Shown piece after piece: positions 44,505-52,372 of a stretch of DNA of 57,770 nucleotides. The first letter of the stretch is position 1. Each line of letters opens with the position of its first letter. Below the pieces are notes generated by a model. The model saw only the letters and a list, made by a program, of their open reading frames with translations, was not told the origin of the DNA and did not search any database. The position numbers were made by a program, and so were the translations under genes. This DNA comes from CAJQQY01 sp045104975 (lineage in GTDB: Bacteria > Bacteroidota > Bacteroidia > Chitinophagales > Saprospiraceae), in NCBI GenBank assembly GCA_045104975.1, contig JBGCCY010000001.1, forward strand, positions 1-57,770, given 5' to 3'.

Positions 44505-45451
44505 ATGAAAATAATTATGAAAATCCTATTGGGGGTGATTATCGTGATCACCTTATTGGCAACCTACATCCAATTTTCCCCTCCTAAAATTTACGACATA
44601 GAAGTTCCAGAGGTTACTATTTCTACTGATTCGACGATAATTGCAAGGGGAGAATATTTAATTTATGGTTCTGCTCATTGTTTCGGATGTCATAGTCGAA
44701 AAGAAGACTCCATCGCAATGGAAAATGGAGAAAAAGTAGTCTTAGCTGGAGGGAAATATTTTCCAACTCCATTAGGGAAAATTTATAATCCAAATATAAC
44801 TCCTGATAATGAAACAGGGATTGGAAATTTAACTGACTATCAAATTTCCTGAGCCATGCGTTATTCTATTAATCATCAAGGAAATGTTATGGTTCCAGCG
44901 ATGCCTTTTACAAATATGAGTGAGGAAGATGTTTCGGCAATTATTTCTTTTTTAAGGGTGCAATCTCCAATAAAGAATAAGGTTCCTAAGACTAAATATA
45001 CATTTTTGGGAAAAGCATTAACTCATTTTTTGCTTAGACCTTATAACCAATCTAATGAAATACCTAAGTCTGTTAAAAGAGGAAATACTGTTGCGTATGG
45101 AGAATACTTGATGAACAGTGTCGCAAACTGTAAAGGATGTCACACTACTTTTAATATAATGAAAATGGACTACGAAGGAGTACCCTTATCTGGAGGTACT
45201 GAAACGGTAGAAAAAATAAATAAATATAAAACGCCAAATTTGACTCCTGACCCCGAGACTGGGCATATGGTGAATTGGACTGAAGAACAATTTATTGCAA
45301 GATTTAAACTAGGGAAAACTCTCCCAGATTCTCCTATGCCTTGGGATGCTTTTCTAAAATGAGTGAGGATGATTTGGGAGCAATTTACAAATACCTTCAA
45401 ACGGTTGAACCGTGCAAAAATGAGGTAGGAGAAATTATTACAAAATTGTAA
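44505..45451 (+). pseudogene. Dihaem cytochrome c gene, broken by a nonsense codon and a frameshift
   Basis: From ATG 44505 (MKIIMKILLGVIIVITLLATYIQF, an N-terminal membrane anchor). First haem motif CFGCH at 44679-44693. At 44850-44852 an in-frame TGA interrupts LTDYQIS*AMRYSINHQG, where relatives have an Arg; a CGA to TGA change explains it. The second haem motif CKGCH (45129-45143) follows in the same frame. Near 45357 one A seems lost from an A-run, so the frame closes after WDAFLK, while MSEDDLGAIYKYLQTVEPC continues in the next frame to a stop at 45449-45451. The intact protein would resemble the dihaem cytochrome subunits of membrane dehydrogenases. A MITE-like element ends 34 bp before the start. 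Sequencing error cannot be excluded for either lesion. Confidence 0.8.
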
Positions 45452-45518
45452 ACCTAAATTAGAGAGAAGGAAAAGGATAATTTTGATTGGATATTCAACG
45501 AGTCGAAATTATCCTTGT

Positions 45519-46274
45519 TTATAAATCATCTAAAATATTGGAAGCTTCTTTTGCACGAAATTGCCCTTGTTGAATTTTTTCTAACAATACTTTTGCATTT
45601 TCCTTTTGATCCAGTTGCAAATAGGCTAAAGATAAATACCAACGTGCTTGCTCTTCAAAAAGTGGATTGTTGTCATCTATTATTTTTTGAAAAATAGGAA
45701 TAGCATTGGCGGCATTTTGTGAAGATAAAAATATATTTGCTTGGTAGAATTGGAAAGAAACATTGTCAGGTTGATCTTGCAATAGTTTTGCAAAAGCAGC
45801 TTCCGCTTGGGTAAAATCTTTTTTGTTGTAAAATGTAATTGCATTGTTATAAGTAACCGAACTGGCATTATTTTCTTCAGCTGAACGTTGGTTGAGCAAC
45901 ATCGGATATGTTTCAAAGTTAGCAGCATATAATTCCTCTGAAGATAAATCACTATTTGTAAACCATTGATAACCAATTACTAGTAAAGCAAACGCAGCAG
46001 CAATTGTTAAGATTCTTCGAAAATTAAAATTAACGACCTTGGCAGGTTCCTTCTTTGATGGAGTTTCCCAATTTTTATCTACATCATTTAAAACACTTCG
46101 TAGTTGATGAACTTTTTCCCCTTTCAAGGTTTCAGTAACTTGACGATGAAGATTTAATTCTTCTTTTAATTCAGCATCAGTTTGAAGTTGTGCCTCAAAT
46201 TTTTCCAATTCCATCCCTTGCATTTCTTCTGCAAGATATTTTTCGATTAGGGTATATTTTTCTTCTAAGTTCAT
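45519..46274 (-). CDS. Membrane protein with TPR-like repeats, probable anti-sigma partner
   Basis: 251 residues. The N-terminal 80 residues are cytoplasmic and helical (LIEKYLAEEMQGMELEKFEAQLQTDAELKEEL), a pattern common in Bacteroidota anti-sigma-type proteins, without a zinc-binding His-Cys-Cys motif. One transmembrane helix at 88-105 (ILTIAAAFALLVIGYQWF). The C-terminal part (about 140-250) has TPR-like helices: NNAITFYNKKDFTQAEAAFAKLLQDQP and ARWYLSLAYLQLDQKENAKVLLEKI. It lies 19 bp after the ECF sigma gene on the same strand, so it is probably the regulator of that sigma factor. The periplasmic TPR part may sense the signal (inference). Confidence 0.78.
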   Translation of the reverse strand: MNLEEKYTLIEKYLAEEMQGMELEKFEAQLQTDAELKEELNLHRQVTETLKGEKVHQLRSVLNDVDKNWETPSKKEPAKVVNFNFRRILTIAAAFALLVIGYQWFTNSDLSSEELYAANFETYPMLLNQRSAEENNASSVTYNNAITFYNKKDFTQAEAAFAKLLQDQPDNVSFQFYQANIFLSSQNAANAIPIFQKIIDDNNPLFEEQARWYLSLAYLQLDQKENAKVLLEKIQQGQFRAKEASNILDDL

Positions 46275-46293
46275 TTTGAAAAATTGAAAGAGT

Positions 46294-46869
46294 TTAGTTT
46301 TTTAGTTCATTGAATTTTGCGTCTGCTTGAATTGCTTTGACTAATTTTTCTTTGCAAATAAATTTTCTCTTTTTGATATAACTTTCACTAGTGTCTAATT
46401 TCTCTGCAATTTTTTTCAGGGGAGTTTTTTCAAAAAACCATTGCATTATTTTTTTACAATTATCTCCAAGCGCATCAAAATGCTTAAAAAATAATTGTTG
46501 CTTTTCAGATTGTTCAAGTCGTTCGATCATGTTTTTTTCCAAACTTACTTGCTCCACATCGTCTATTTCAGTTCCTGCAAATTTTTTGTTATTTCGAATT
46601 CGAGTTAACCATAAATTCCTGCACATGATTCGAATAAAACTTTTCAACGTACAAGTCAACGTAAAATTTCCTTCTTCCACTTTTCGAAAAAGCGCAATAA
46701 TGGCTTCTTGAAAAATATCTCTAGCATCTGATTCTGTTCCATTATTTTCTTTTACCCATTGGATTACTGCAGGCAAAGTCAAATCATAAATGGCCTTAAT
46801 CGCTTGATTGTCAGCACTTAAAATGCCTTCGAGTAATTTTTGATCTATTTGGTTTTGTGCTTTTATCAT
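46294..46869 (-). CDS. ECF-type RNA polymerase sigma factor
   Basis: 191 residues. Region 2 is visible at about 20-85: AIKAIYDLTLPAVIQWVKENNGTESDARDIFQEAIIALFRKV...TLKSFIRIMCRNLWLTRIR. Region 4 at about 125-185: LGDNCKKIMQWFFEKTPLKKIAEKLDTSESYIKKRKFICKEKLVKAI, with the HTH in KKIAEKLDTSESYIKKRK. It is transcribed with the membrane TPR gene. The upstream sequence GGGGTAACC (minus strand, 46895-46903) might be part of an autoregulated promoter; this is untested. Confidence 0.88.
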   Translation of the reverse strand: MIKAQNQIDQKLLEGILSADNQAIKAIYDLTLPAVIQWVKENNGTESDARDIFQEAIIALFRKVEEGNFTLTCTLKSFIRIMCRNLWLTRIRNNKKFAGTEIDDVEQVSLEKNMIERLEQSEKQQLFFKHFDALGDNCKKIMQWFFEKTPLKKIAEKLDTSESYIKKRKFICKEKLVKAIQADAKFNELKN

Positions 46870-47269
46870 TTACTTATAACGTGAGGTTTATAAAGGTTAC
46901 CCCTAAAATTAATATATTTTGAGATAAAGATTAAGTAGACTCTTTTACGTTGCCGTAATAATATTGTATTTAATTTTGTTAAAAAAGTTTCAACCTATGC
47001 AATTAGTTTGAAAATTATCCAGAGCCAATGATTGAGTCCTTTGTTTCTAATGCCTAATAGCAAAGTCTACTATAGACAATTGAGGTAACATTTTGCATTG
47101 AAAATTTCGTTTACAAATAAACAATTAATAGATTTAGTTCGGTGAAATTATCACTCAGTCGCTTCAATTGTTTAAATGTACAGTTCGATTTCCATTTTGT
47201 CCAGTTCATAATATAAAAGATTTTTGGATTTTAAGTTTAGTCTTTCTTTGCACTTTAAATAAGAAAGAA
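46870..47269. other. Intergenic region between the sigma gene and an outer-membrane protein fragment
   Basis: 400 bp. Includes the sigma-gene promoter region on the minus strand and a plus-strand box TAATTTTG (46971-46978) with TTG at 46950-46952, an 18-nt spacer. An open frame starts at 47168, but only the part from 47270 looks like protein. Confidence 0.45.
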
Positions 47270-47497
47270 ATGAACCATTCGAAGCAAATAATAAGAATTG
47301 CCTTTCTGTTACTATCCATATTTTTTTGTAATAAACTTTTGGCACAAGAAGACCAAAGTACCAAATTTTACATTGGCATTTCTTACGGTATAAGTTATTC
47401 CATTGGAGACTTTAAAGATACTAACCTTAGCAACCCTGACGCAGGTTTTGCAAATATCAACCTCGGATTCAATCCTTTAATTTGGGATTTTCTCTAG
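47270..47497 (+). pseudogene. N-terminal fragment of an exported outer-membrane-type protein
   Basis: 75 residues from ATG 47270 (MNHSKQIIRIAFLLLSIFFCNKLLAQ), a clean signal peptide followed by QSTKFYIGISYGISYSIGDFKDTNLSNPDAGFANINLGFNP, which reads like the first two strands of a beta-barrel (compare porin-like families). It stops abruptly after LIWDFL, and no continuation was found in the next 40 bp in another frame. It is therefore probably a truncated gene; a true small exported protein is less likely. Confidence 0.55.
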
Positions 47498-47537
47498 CCT
47501 ACATATTTTATTAATTCACCAATAACAAAATTAAAAC

Positions 47538-47864
47538 ATGAAAAATTTTGCATTAACAATTTGCCTCCTTTTGGCAACAATAATAATGAACGCACAACAA
47601 TCATTATTAGGAATTTGGAATACAGGAGAATACAATGCGAAAATTGAAATCAGCAAAGAAAATGGCGTTTGCAATGGGAAAATATTGTCCTCTGATAATG
47701 CTAATGCTAAAATAGGAAACCAAATTATTAAAGATGTTAAACTTGAAAGAGGCCTAAGGAAAGGAAAATGGTATGATGTTGTTTTGAAACCAAAAGGCAA
47801 AGAATTAGAGATTAAAATCGCTGTTGGTTTTATTAAGAAAACACTCAATTGGACGAAAGAATAA
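47538..47864 (+). CDS. Secreted DUF2147-like protein
   Basis: 108 residues. Signal peptide MKNFALTICLLLATIIMNAQ. The mature part LLGIWNTGEYNAKIEISKENGVCNGKILSSDN...GNQIIKDVKLERGLRKGKWYDVVLKPKGKELEIKI resembles the DUF2147 family (GxWxxxxxxxKVEI...G.CGKI...G..L..G...), though shorter than most members. Function unknown; exported. It starts 40 bp after the truncated barrel gene. Confidence 0.65.
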   Translation: MKNFALTICLLLATIIMNAQQSLLGIWNTGEYNAKIEISKENGVCNGKILSSDNANAKIGNQIIKDVKLERGLRKGKWYDVVLKPKGKELEIKIAVGFIKKTLNWTKE

Positions 47865-48040
47865 GTTGCATTAATATCAAGTAACAGCTAAAAAGGGAAA
47901 TGTATTCATCTTTCTGCGAAATGGTTAAAGACTTGATATTTCCTGAAAGTACTTTTGTCTTATCTAAAAAATAGAATAAAAGATATTTTAAAAATATTGT
48001 AGGGAAACCTGAATTGCTTCTTCAGAAAGTAAAATTCTTT

Positions 48041-48058
48041 AAAGAATATTTATTCTTT
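48041..48058. promoter_or_regulatory. Candidate TetR operator O1
   Basis: AAAGAATATTTATTCTTT, an 18-bp palindrome with 7-bp arms, lies 14 bp upstream of the tetR -7 box, over the -33 region. It is embedded in a double palindrome: attctttaaagaat occurs at 48034-48047 and 48052-48065. Its reverse complement occurs exactly at 48685-48702 before the efflux operon. Confidence 0.7.
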
Positions 48059-48071
48059 AAAGAATTTTTTT

Positions 48072-48079
48072 TACATTTG
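48072..48079 (+). promoter_or_regulatory. -7 box of the tetR gene
   Basis: TACATTTG matches TAnnTTTG exactly and lies only 4 bp before the ATG at 48084, so the mRNA may be nearly leaderless. Confidence 0.55.
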
Positions 48080-48083
48080 TCTT

Positions 48084-48659
48084 ATGAAGCTAAAAGACCC
48101 AACAAAAGAGCGAAAAATAATGGATGTTACGATTGACATCGTTCACGCAAAAGGATTAGCAGGAATCAAGATGTCGGAGGTTGCTAAAAAAGTGAAAATC
48201 TCACCGTCTAATTTGTACATCTATTTTAAAAATAAAGAAGACTTATTACTGTCTACTTTCTTTGATACGGTTAAAAATATTATCAAACAATTTGAGCAGG
48301 AAATTCCAAATCATACTATTTATAAAAAAAGAATTTTTGGTATTTTTAAGCATGTAATTCAAATAAAAGTCAATAAAATAAAAGAGTTTTCATTTATTCA
48401 ACAATTTATTCATTCTCCATATTTTCAAGAAAAACATTCTCTGGAAATGGATTTAATTGCTAAAAATATATTTGATGTTTTTCGGGATGGACAAAAACAA
48501 ATGATTCTTAAAGATGATGTGGATATAGATTTGATCTTAGCTTTAGTGGAAGGAACTACTTCGAAACTAGCTGATTTTCACAATAAGGGAAAAATCAAAT
48601 TGGATAAAAAAAATATAGAAAAAAGTTTTAGAATGATTTGGGATGCCATTCGGCAATAA
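48084..48659 (+). CDS. TetR/AcrR family transcriptional regulator
   Basis: 191 residues. The N-terminal HTH is clear: IMDVTIDIVHAKGLAGIKMSEVAKKVKISPSNLYIYFKNKEDLL (about 11-54), with the recognition helix SPSNLYIYF. The C-terminal ligand-binding part (60-191) is variable, as usual. It lies 80 bp upstream of the efflux operon in the same direction. The same palindrome occurs before its own gene and before the efflux operon, so autorepression plus repression of the pump is likely. Confidence 0.9.
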   Translation: MKLKDPTKERKIMDVTIDIVHAKGLAGIKMSEVAKKVKISPSNLYIYFKNKEDLLLSTFFDTVKNIIKQFEQEIPNHTIYKKRIFGIFKHVIQIKVNKIKEFSFIQQFIHSPYFQEKHSLEMDLIAKNIFDVFRDGQKQMILKDDVDIDLILALVEGTTSKLADFHNKGKIKLDKKNIEKSFRMIWDAIRQ

Positions 48660-48684
48660 TTGGGTTATATTTTTTTATCTTTAA

Positions 48685-48702
48685 AAAGAATAAATATTCT
48701 TT
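48685..48702. promoter_or_regulatory. Candidate TetR operator O2 before the efflux operon
   Basis: AAAGAATAAATATTCTTT is the exact reverse complement of O1 (48041-48058). It lies 38 bp before the start of the outer-membrane efflux gene. Confidence 0.7.
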
Positions 48703-48739
48703 TTTGGTATTTAATTATTAATATATTTATAAAAAACAA

Positions 48740-51067
48740 ATGCGAAATCTACTCTTCCTGTTTTTTATGTTTATGCTTCATTCTGTGATGGCACAAACAT
48801 CGATCAGCATTGGTCTTATCAATGACACCAAACCTGACAACGCTTTGGAACTTCAATTTGAAAAGAGGCTTCAAGATGAAATCATGGTATTGCTTCAACA
48901 TCGTTATGAAGTGAATCTCAACACTTACTATTCGACTCCTAATGAAACTGACATAGCAAAGTCATTTTCAGATGCTTATTTGGAAAATGATATAATAGTC
49001 GGTCTGGGGCCAAATACTTCAGACTATGCGATTAGTTTGAAAAATTATCCAAAACCAACGATTGCCTCCATCGTTTTGGATGCTCAACTGCAAGGGCTAC
49101 AAAAAACTCCCGAGGGAACATCTGGTATCGAAAATTTCACTTACATGGAATCGCCATTTGACATGGAACGAGACCTTAATTTATTGTATAGCATTTATCC
49201 TTTCGATCATTTGGAAGTGGTTACGGAAAAAGGAACGGTTGGTGAAGAGCCTTTTATCAAACAACTTTTTGCGAAGTATCTCCAAGGTAAAAATGTATCT
49301 GTTGACCATATGTTTTATTCTGATAATATTGGTGAGCATTTTACAACCATGGGAGATGAAAAAGTTGCTGTTTATGTTTTGCCATATTTTGGAAGAGATT
49401 CTAACCGTGTAAAAAATATTTTTCAAACGATTAATGAAAATAAGGTGCCTTCGGCAGCACTTTTTGGAGAACAGTATTTAGCAGCAGGTGCATTGGCAGG
49501 TTATAAGACTGGAGAGAATTTGCAAAAAATCCCTCGGAGAACTGCTCTTACTATAATGAAAATTCTAGAAGGTAAATCAGCTGCCGACCTTTCTGTAGGG
49601 GTACAAACTTTTGGAGAGAACCTTATTATAAATATGGAAACGGCTCGTCAAATCGGAATCTATCCCAGTTTTGATTTAATGGCAGAAGCAACTTTGACCA
49701 ACCTTGACAATATCAAAACGGATAACAAACTGACGTTACAAAAAGCAATTGCACAGGCACTTCAAAGTAATTTGAATATAAAAATTGAGCAAGCGGATAT
49801 TAGCATTGCGGATACTGAAATTGGTATTGCAAAAGCTGATTTGCTGCCTCAGTTGGATGCTTCAACAAGTTTCTCTTTAACTGATGAATTGACTGCTTTT
49901 TCTCGACAAGGCGCGCAAGGTCGAGCCAATTGGATCTTGAGCGGAGGTGCTTCCCAAGTTATTTTTGCAGAACCTGTCTTGGCCAATGTTGCCATTCAAA
50001 AAATGCTTAAAGAAAGTGAAGAGAAACAATTGCTTCAAACTCAACTTGATGTAGTTATTGATGTGACCAATGCTTATATGAATATTTTATTTGCAAAAAG
50101 TAACCTTAATATTCAACAACAAAATGTAGAACGAAACAAGGATAATTACAATATTTCCAAAGCCAAAGAAGCGATTGGTTACACAGGTGCATCCGATATC
50201 AATCGTTGGGAAGCGGAATTGGCGAATGCAAATATTGAACTTAACAATGCATTTGCAGGTTTGCGTCAAGCTAAGTTTCAACTTAATCAATTACTCAATC
50301 GTCCTATCAATGAACCTGTCGATATTATGGAAGCGACCATTGCAGAATCAAAGTTGATTTTTGCAGATGAACGAATGGTATTTATTAGTGACTATGGTAG
50401 CTTGGATAAGTTCTCCAACTTCATGGTGGAATATGCAAAGGACAATTTACCTGAGTTAGCACAGATTGATTTGGGTTTAAAAATTCAAGAACGATTGCAG
50501 TTGTCTCGCGAACGAGCGATGTATTTACCTTCGGTAGCCATGAGTGGTTCAGCCAACCGAATACTTGGAAGAATTGATATTCCTGATGGACTTCCAGAAG
50601 TGGATAAAGCCACTACTTGGGATATTGGTTTGGGGATTTCTTATCCTATCTTCCAAGGTCATAGTCGAAAAAAACTAATCGAACAATCAAAGCTCAATGT
50701 GATCCAATTACAAAATACTCGACAGAATACAGAGAACCAATTGGAACTTCTTATTCGAGCAAGTCTAGAAAATGTAGGGGCATCTTTTTCAAGAATGGAA
50801 TTGGCTCAAACTGCGGCTAATGCTTCTCGGAAAAATTATGAAATTGTACAAGATGCCTATTCAGCTGGCCAGACGAATATTACTACTTTGATTGATGCTC
50901 AAAATAATTCACTAGCAACTGAACTTCAATCGACCAATGCGGTCTATTCTTTTATTCAAGATTTTTTGAATCTAGAGCGGTCCGTTGGGTATTTTAATTT
51001 CTTAGCTACACCAGCTGAGAAAAATAATTTTTTCCAAAAAATTCAAGAATACTTTAATCAAAAATAA
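48740..51067 (+). CDS. TolC-family outer-membrane efflux protein fused to a substrate-binding-protein-like domain
   Basis: 775 residues, far longer than a normal TolC (about 450). Signal peptide MRNLLFLFFMFMLHSVMAQ. Residues about 20-320 look like a periplasmic binding protein (ABC_sub_bind/TrpX-like): SISIGLINDTKPDN, NDIIVGLGPNTSDYAISL, PKPTIASIVLDAQLQG, HLEVVTEKGTVGEEPFIKQLF, EKVAVYVLPYFGRD, KVPSAALFGEQYLAAGALAGYKTGENLQKIPRRTALTIMKILEGK. Residues about 330-775 hold the two OEP repeats (LTLQKAIAQALQSNLNIKIEQADISIADTEIGIAKADLLPQL; later SGAGQTNITTLIDAQNN-like AYSAGQTNITTLIDAQNN). It is the first gene of the TetR-controlled efflux operon. The added domain would lie in the periplasm and might sense or capture the pump substrate (inference). 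Confidence 0.88.
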   Translation: MRNLLFLFFMFMLHSVMAQTSISIGLINDTKPDNALELQFEKRLQDEIMVLLQHRYEVNLNTYYSTPNETDIAKSFSDAYLENDIIVGLGPNTSDYAISLKNYPKPTIASIVLDAQLQGLQKTPEGTSGIENFTYMESPFDMERDLNLLYSIYPFDHLEVVTEKGTVGEEPFIKQLFAKYLQGKNVSVDHMFYSDNIGEHFTTMGDEKVAVYVLPYFGRDSNRVKNIFQTINENKVPSAALFGEQYLAAGALAGYKTGENLQKIPRRTALTIMKILEGKSAADLSVGVQTFGENLIINMETARQIGIYPSFDLMAEATLTNLDNIKTDNKLTLQKAIAQALQSNLNIKIEQADISIADTEIGIAKADLLPQLDASTSFSLTDELTAFSRQGAQGRANWILSGGASQVIFAEPVLANVAIQKMLKESEEKQLLQTQLDVVIDVTNAYMNILFAKSNLNIQQQNVERNKDNYNISKAKEAIGYTGASDINRWEAELANANIELNNAFAGLRQAKFQLNQLLNRPINEPVDIMEATIAESKLIFADERMVFISDYGSLDKFSNFMVEYAKDNLPELAQIDLGLKIQERLQLSRERAMYLPSVAMSGSANRILGRIDIPDGLPEVDKATTWDIGLGISYPIFQGHSRKKLIEQSKLNVIQLQNTRQNTENQLELLIRASLENVGASFSRMELAQTAANASRKNYEIVQDAYSAGQTNITTLIDAQNNSLATELQSTNAVYSFIQDFLNLERSVGYFNFLATPAEKNNFFQKIQEYFNQK

Positions 51068-51163
51068 ATACGATTGTAAGATTGCAAAAAGGGTTTAATC
51101 GTAGTTGAAACATTTTATAACAATACTTTTACAATCCTACAACTAATTATAAAAAAATCACTA

Positions 51164-52300
51164 ATGAGAAATTTTAATTTTAAAAACATCAGCCTTCCTA
51201 TATTTTTTATTTTCCTTTTGACAGCTTGTGGTGAGGAAAAAAAATCAGTAGTGGAGGAAACTATTCGCCCTGTGAAATTTGGTAAAGTCATGATGAGTGG
51301 TGATGCATTGAGTGAAACATTTTCAGGTTCTGCTCAATCGAGTAAAGAATCCAAAGTAAGTTTTAAAGTAAGTGGAACACTTACTCGATTGAATGTAAAA
51401 GTTGGGGATATGGTTCGTAAAGGACAACTCCTTGCCAAGATTGATCAAACAGATTATTCTGTTCAATATCAACAATCTGTCGCTAACAATAAAACTTCTG
51501 AAACTCAAATTCAAAGTGCCAAATCGCAACTTATCAATAGCAAGGCAACTTATCAACGAATTGAAAAATTATACGAAAATAATAGTGTTTCAATCAGCGA
51601 ATTTGAGCAAGCAAAATCTGCATTAGAATTAGCAGAAGCATCTTATAATGCTTCTATTGCTCAAGCTAATGCTTCAGAAAAACAAGTAGAATCTGCTCAG
51701 AACCAAGTTCGGTATTCTAATTTAATTGCCCCATTTTCAGGAGTAATTACAGCGGTGATGGTAGAGGAAAATGAGTTAGTTGGTTCAGGAACTCCAATTG
51801 CAACAATTAGTGCAATGAACAACCCTGAAATTTCAGTAGGAATTCCTGAAATTTTTATTTCAAAAATTAAAAAGAACCAACGTGTGGATATTGTTTTTTC
51901 ATCTATGTCTAATCAAACTTTCTCTGGTAAAGTTTATGAAGTTGCCTTTAGTTCTCTTGGTGGCTCGACTTATCCTGTAACGGTAAGAATTGATAAACCA
52001 ACTCAAGATATTCGCCCAGGAATGGTAGCTGATGTTCATTTTAGTTTTAGTAATGGAAAAGCAGAAGTACAAAAAATGGTTGCTCCAATAGCAGCAGTTG
52101 GAGAAGATAGTAATGGTCATTTTGTTTTTGGTTTAACAAAAGAAGGGGCAAATTATTTGGTTAAAAAGAAACAGATTCAAATAGGGAAATTGACTACAGC
52201 AGGTTTTGAAATCAAATCTGGTTTGGCAAATGGAGAGTTGGTTGCAACAGCGGGGTTAAATACATTACTAGATGGAATGAAGGTAAGGTTGCTTAAATAG
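51164..52300 (+). CDS. RND efflux periplasmic adaptor subunit (lipoprotein)
   Basis: 378 residues. Lipoprotein signal ending LLTAC with lipid Cys22. Lipoyl-like half-motifs: SGTLTRLNVKVGDMVRKGQLLAKIDQTDYSVQYQQ and the return half YSNLIAPFSGVITAVMVEENELVGSGTPIATI. A helical hairpin lies between them (about 105-185, rich in Ala/Gln/Ser), followed by beta-barrel and membrane-proximal domains. It links the inner-membrane pump to the TolC-type channel. Second gene of the operon (gaps of 96 and 72 bp). Confidence 0.93.
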   Translation: MRNFNFKNISLPIFFIFLLTACGEEKKSVVEETIRPVKFGKVMMSGDALSETFSGSAQSSKESKVSFKVSGTLTRLNVKVGDMVRKGQLLAKIDQTDYSVQYQQSVANNKTSETQIQSAKSQLINSKATYQRIEKLYENNSVSISEFEQAKSALELAEASYNASIAQANASEKQVESAQNQVRYSNLIAPFSGVITAVMVEENELVGSGTPIATISAMNNPEISVGIPEIFISKIKKNQRVDIVFSSMSNQTFSGKVYEVAFSSLGGSTYPVTVRIDKPTQDIRPGMVADVHFSFSNGKAEVQKMVAPIAAVGEDSNGHFVFGLTKEGANYLVKKKQIQIGKLTTAGFEIKSGLANGELVATAGLNTLLDGMKVRLLK

Positions 52301-52372
52301 TAAGTATTTTTTTTCATGTCTTTTGGTTTCAAAACCACCATCTAATTTTAAAACAAGACCAAATCAATCATA

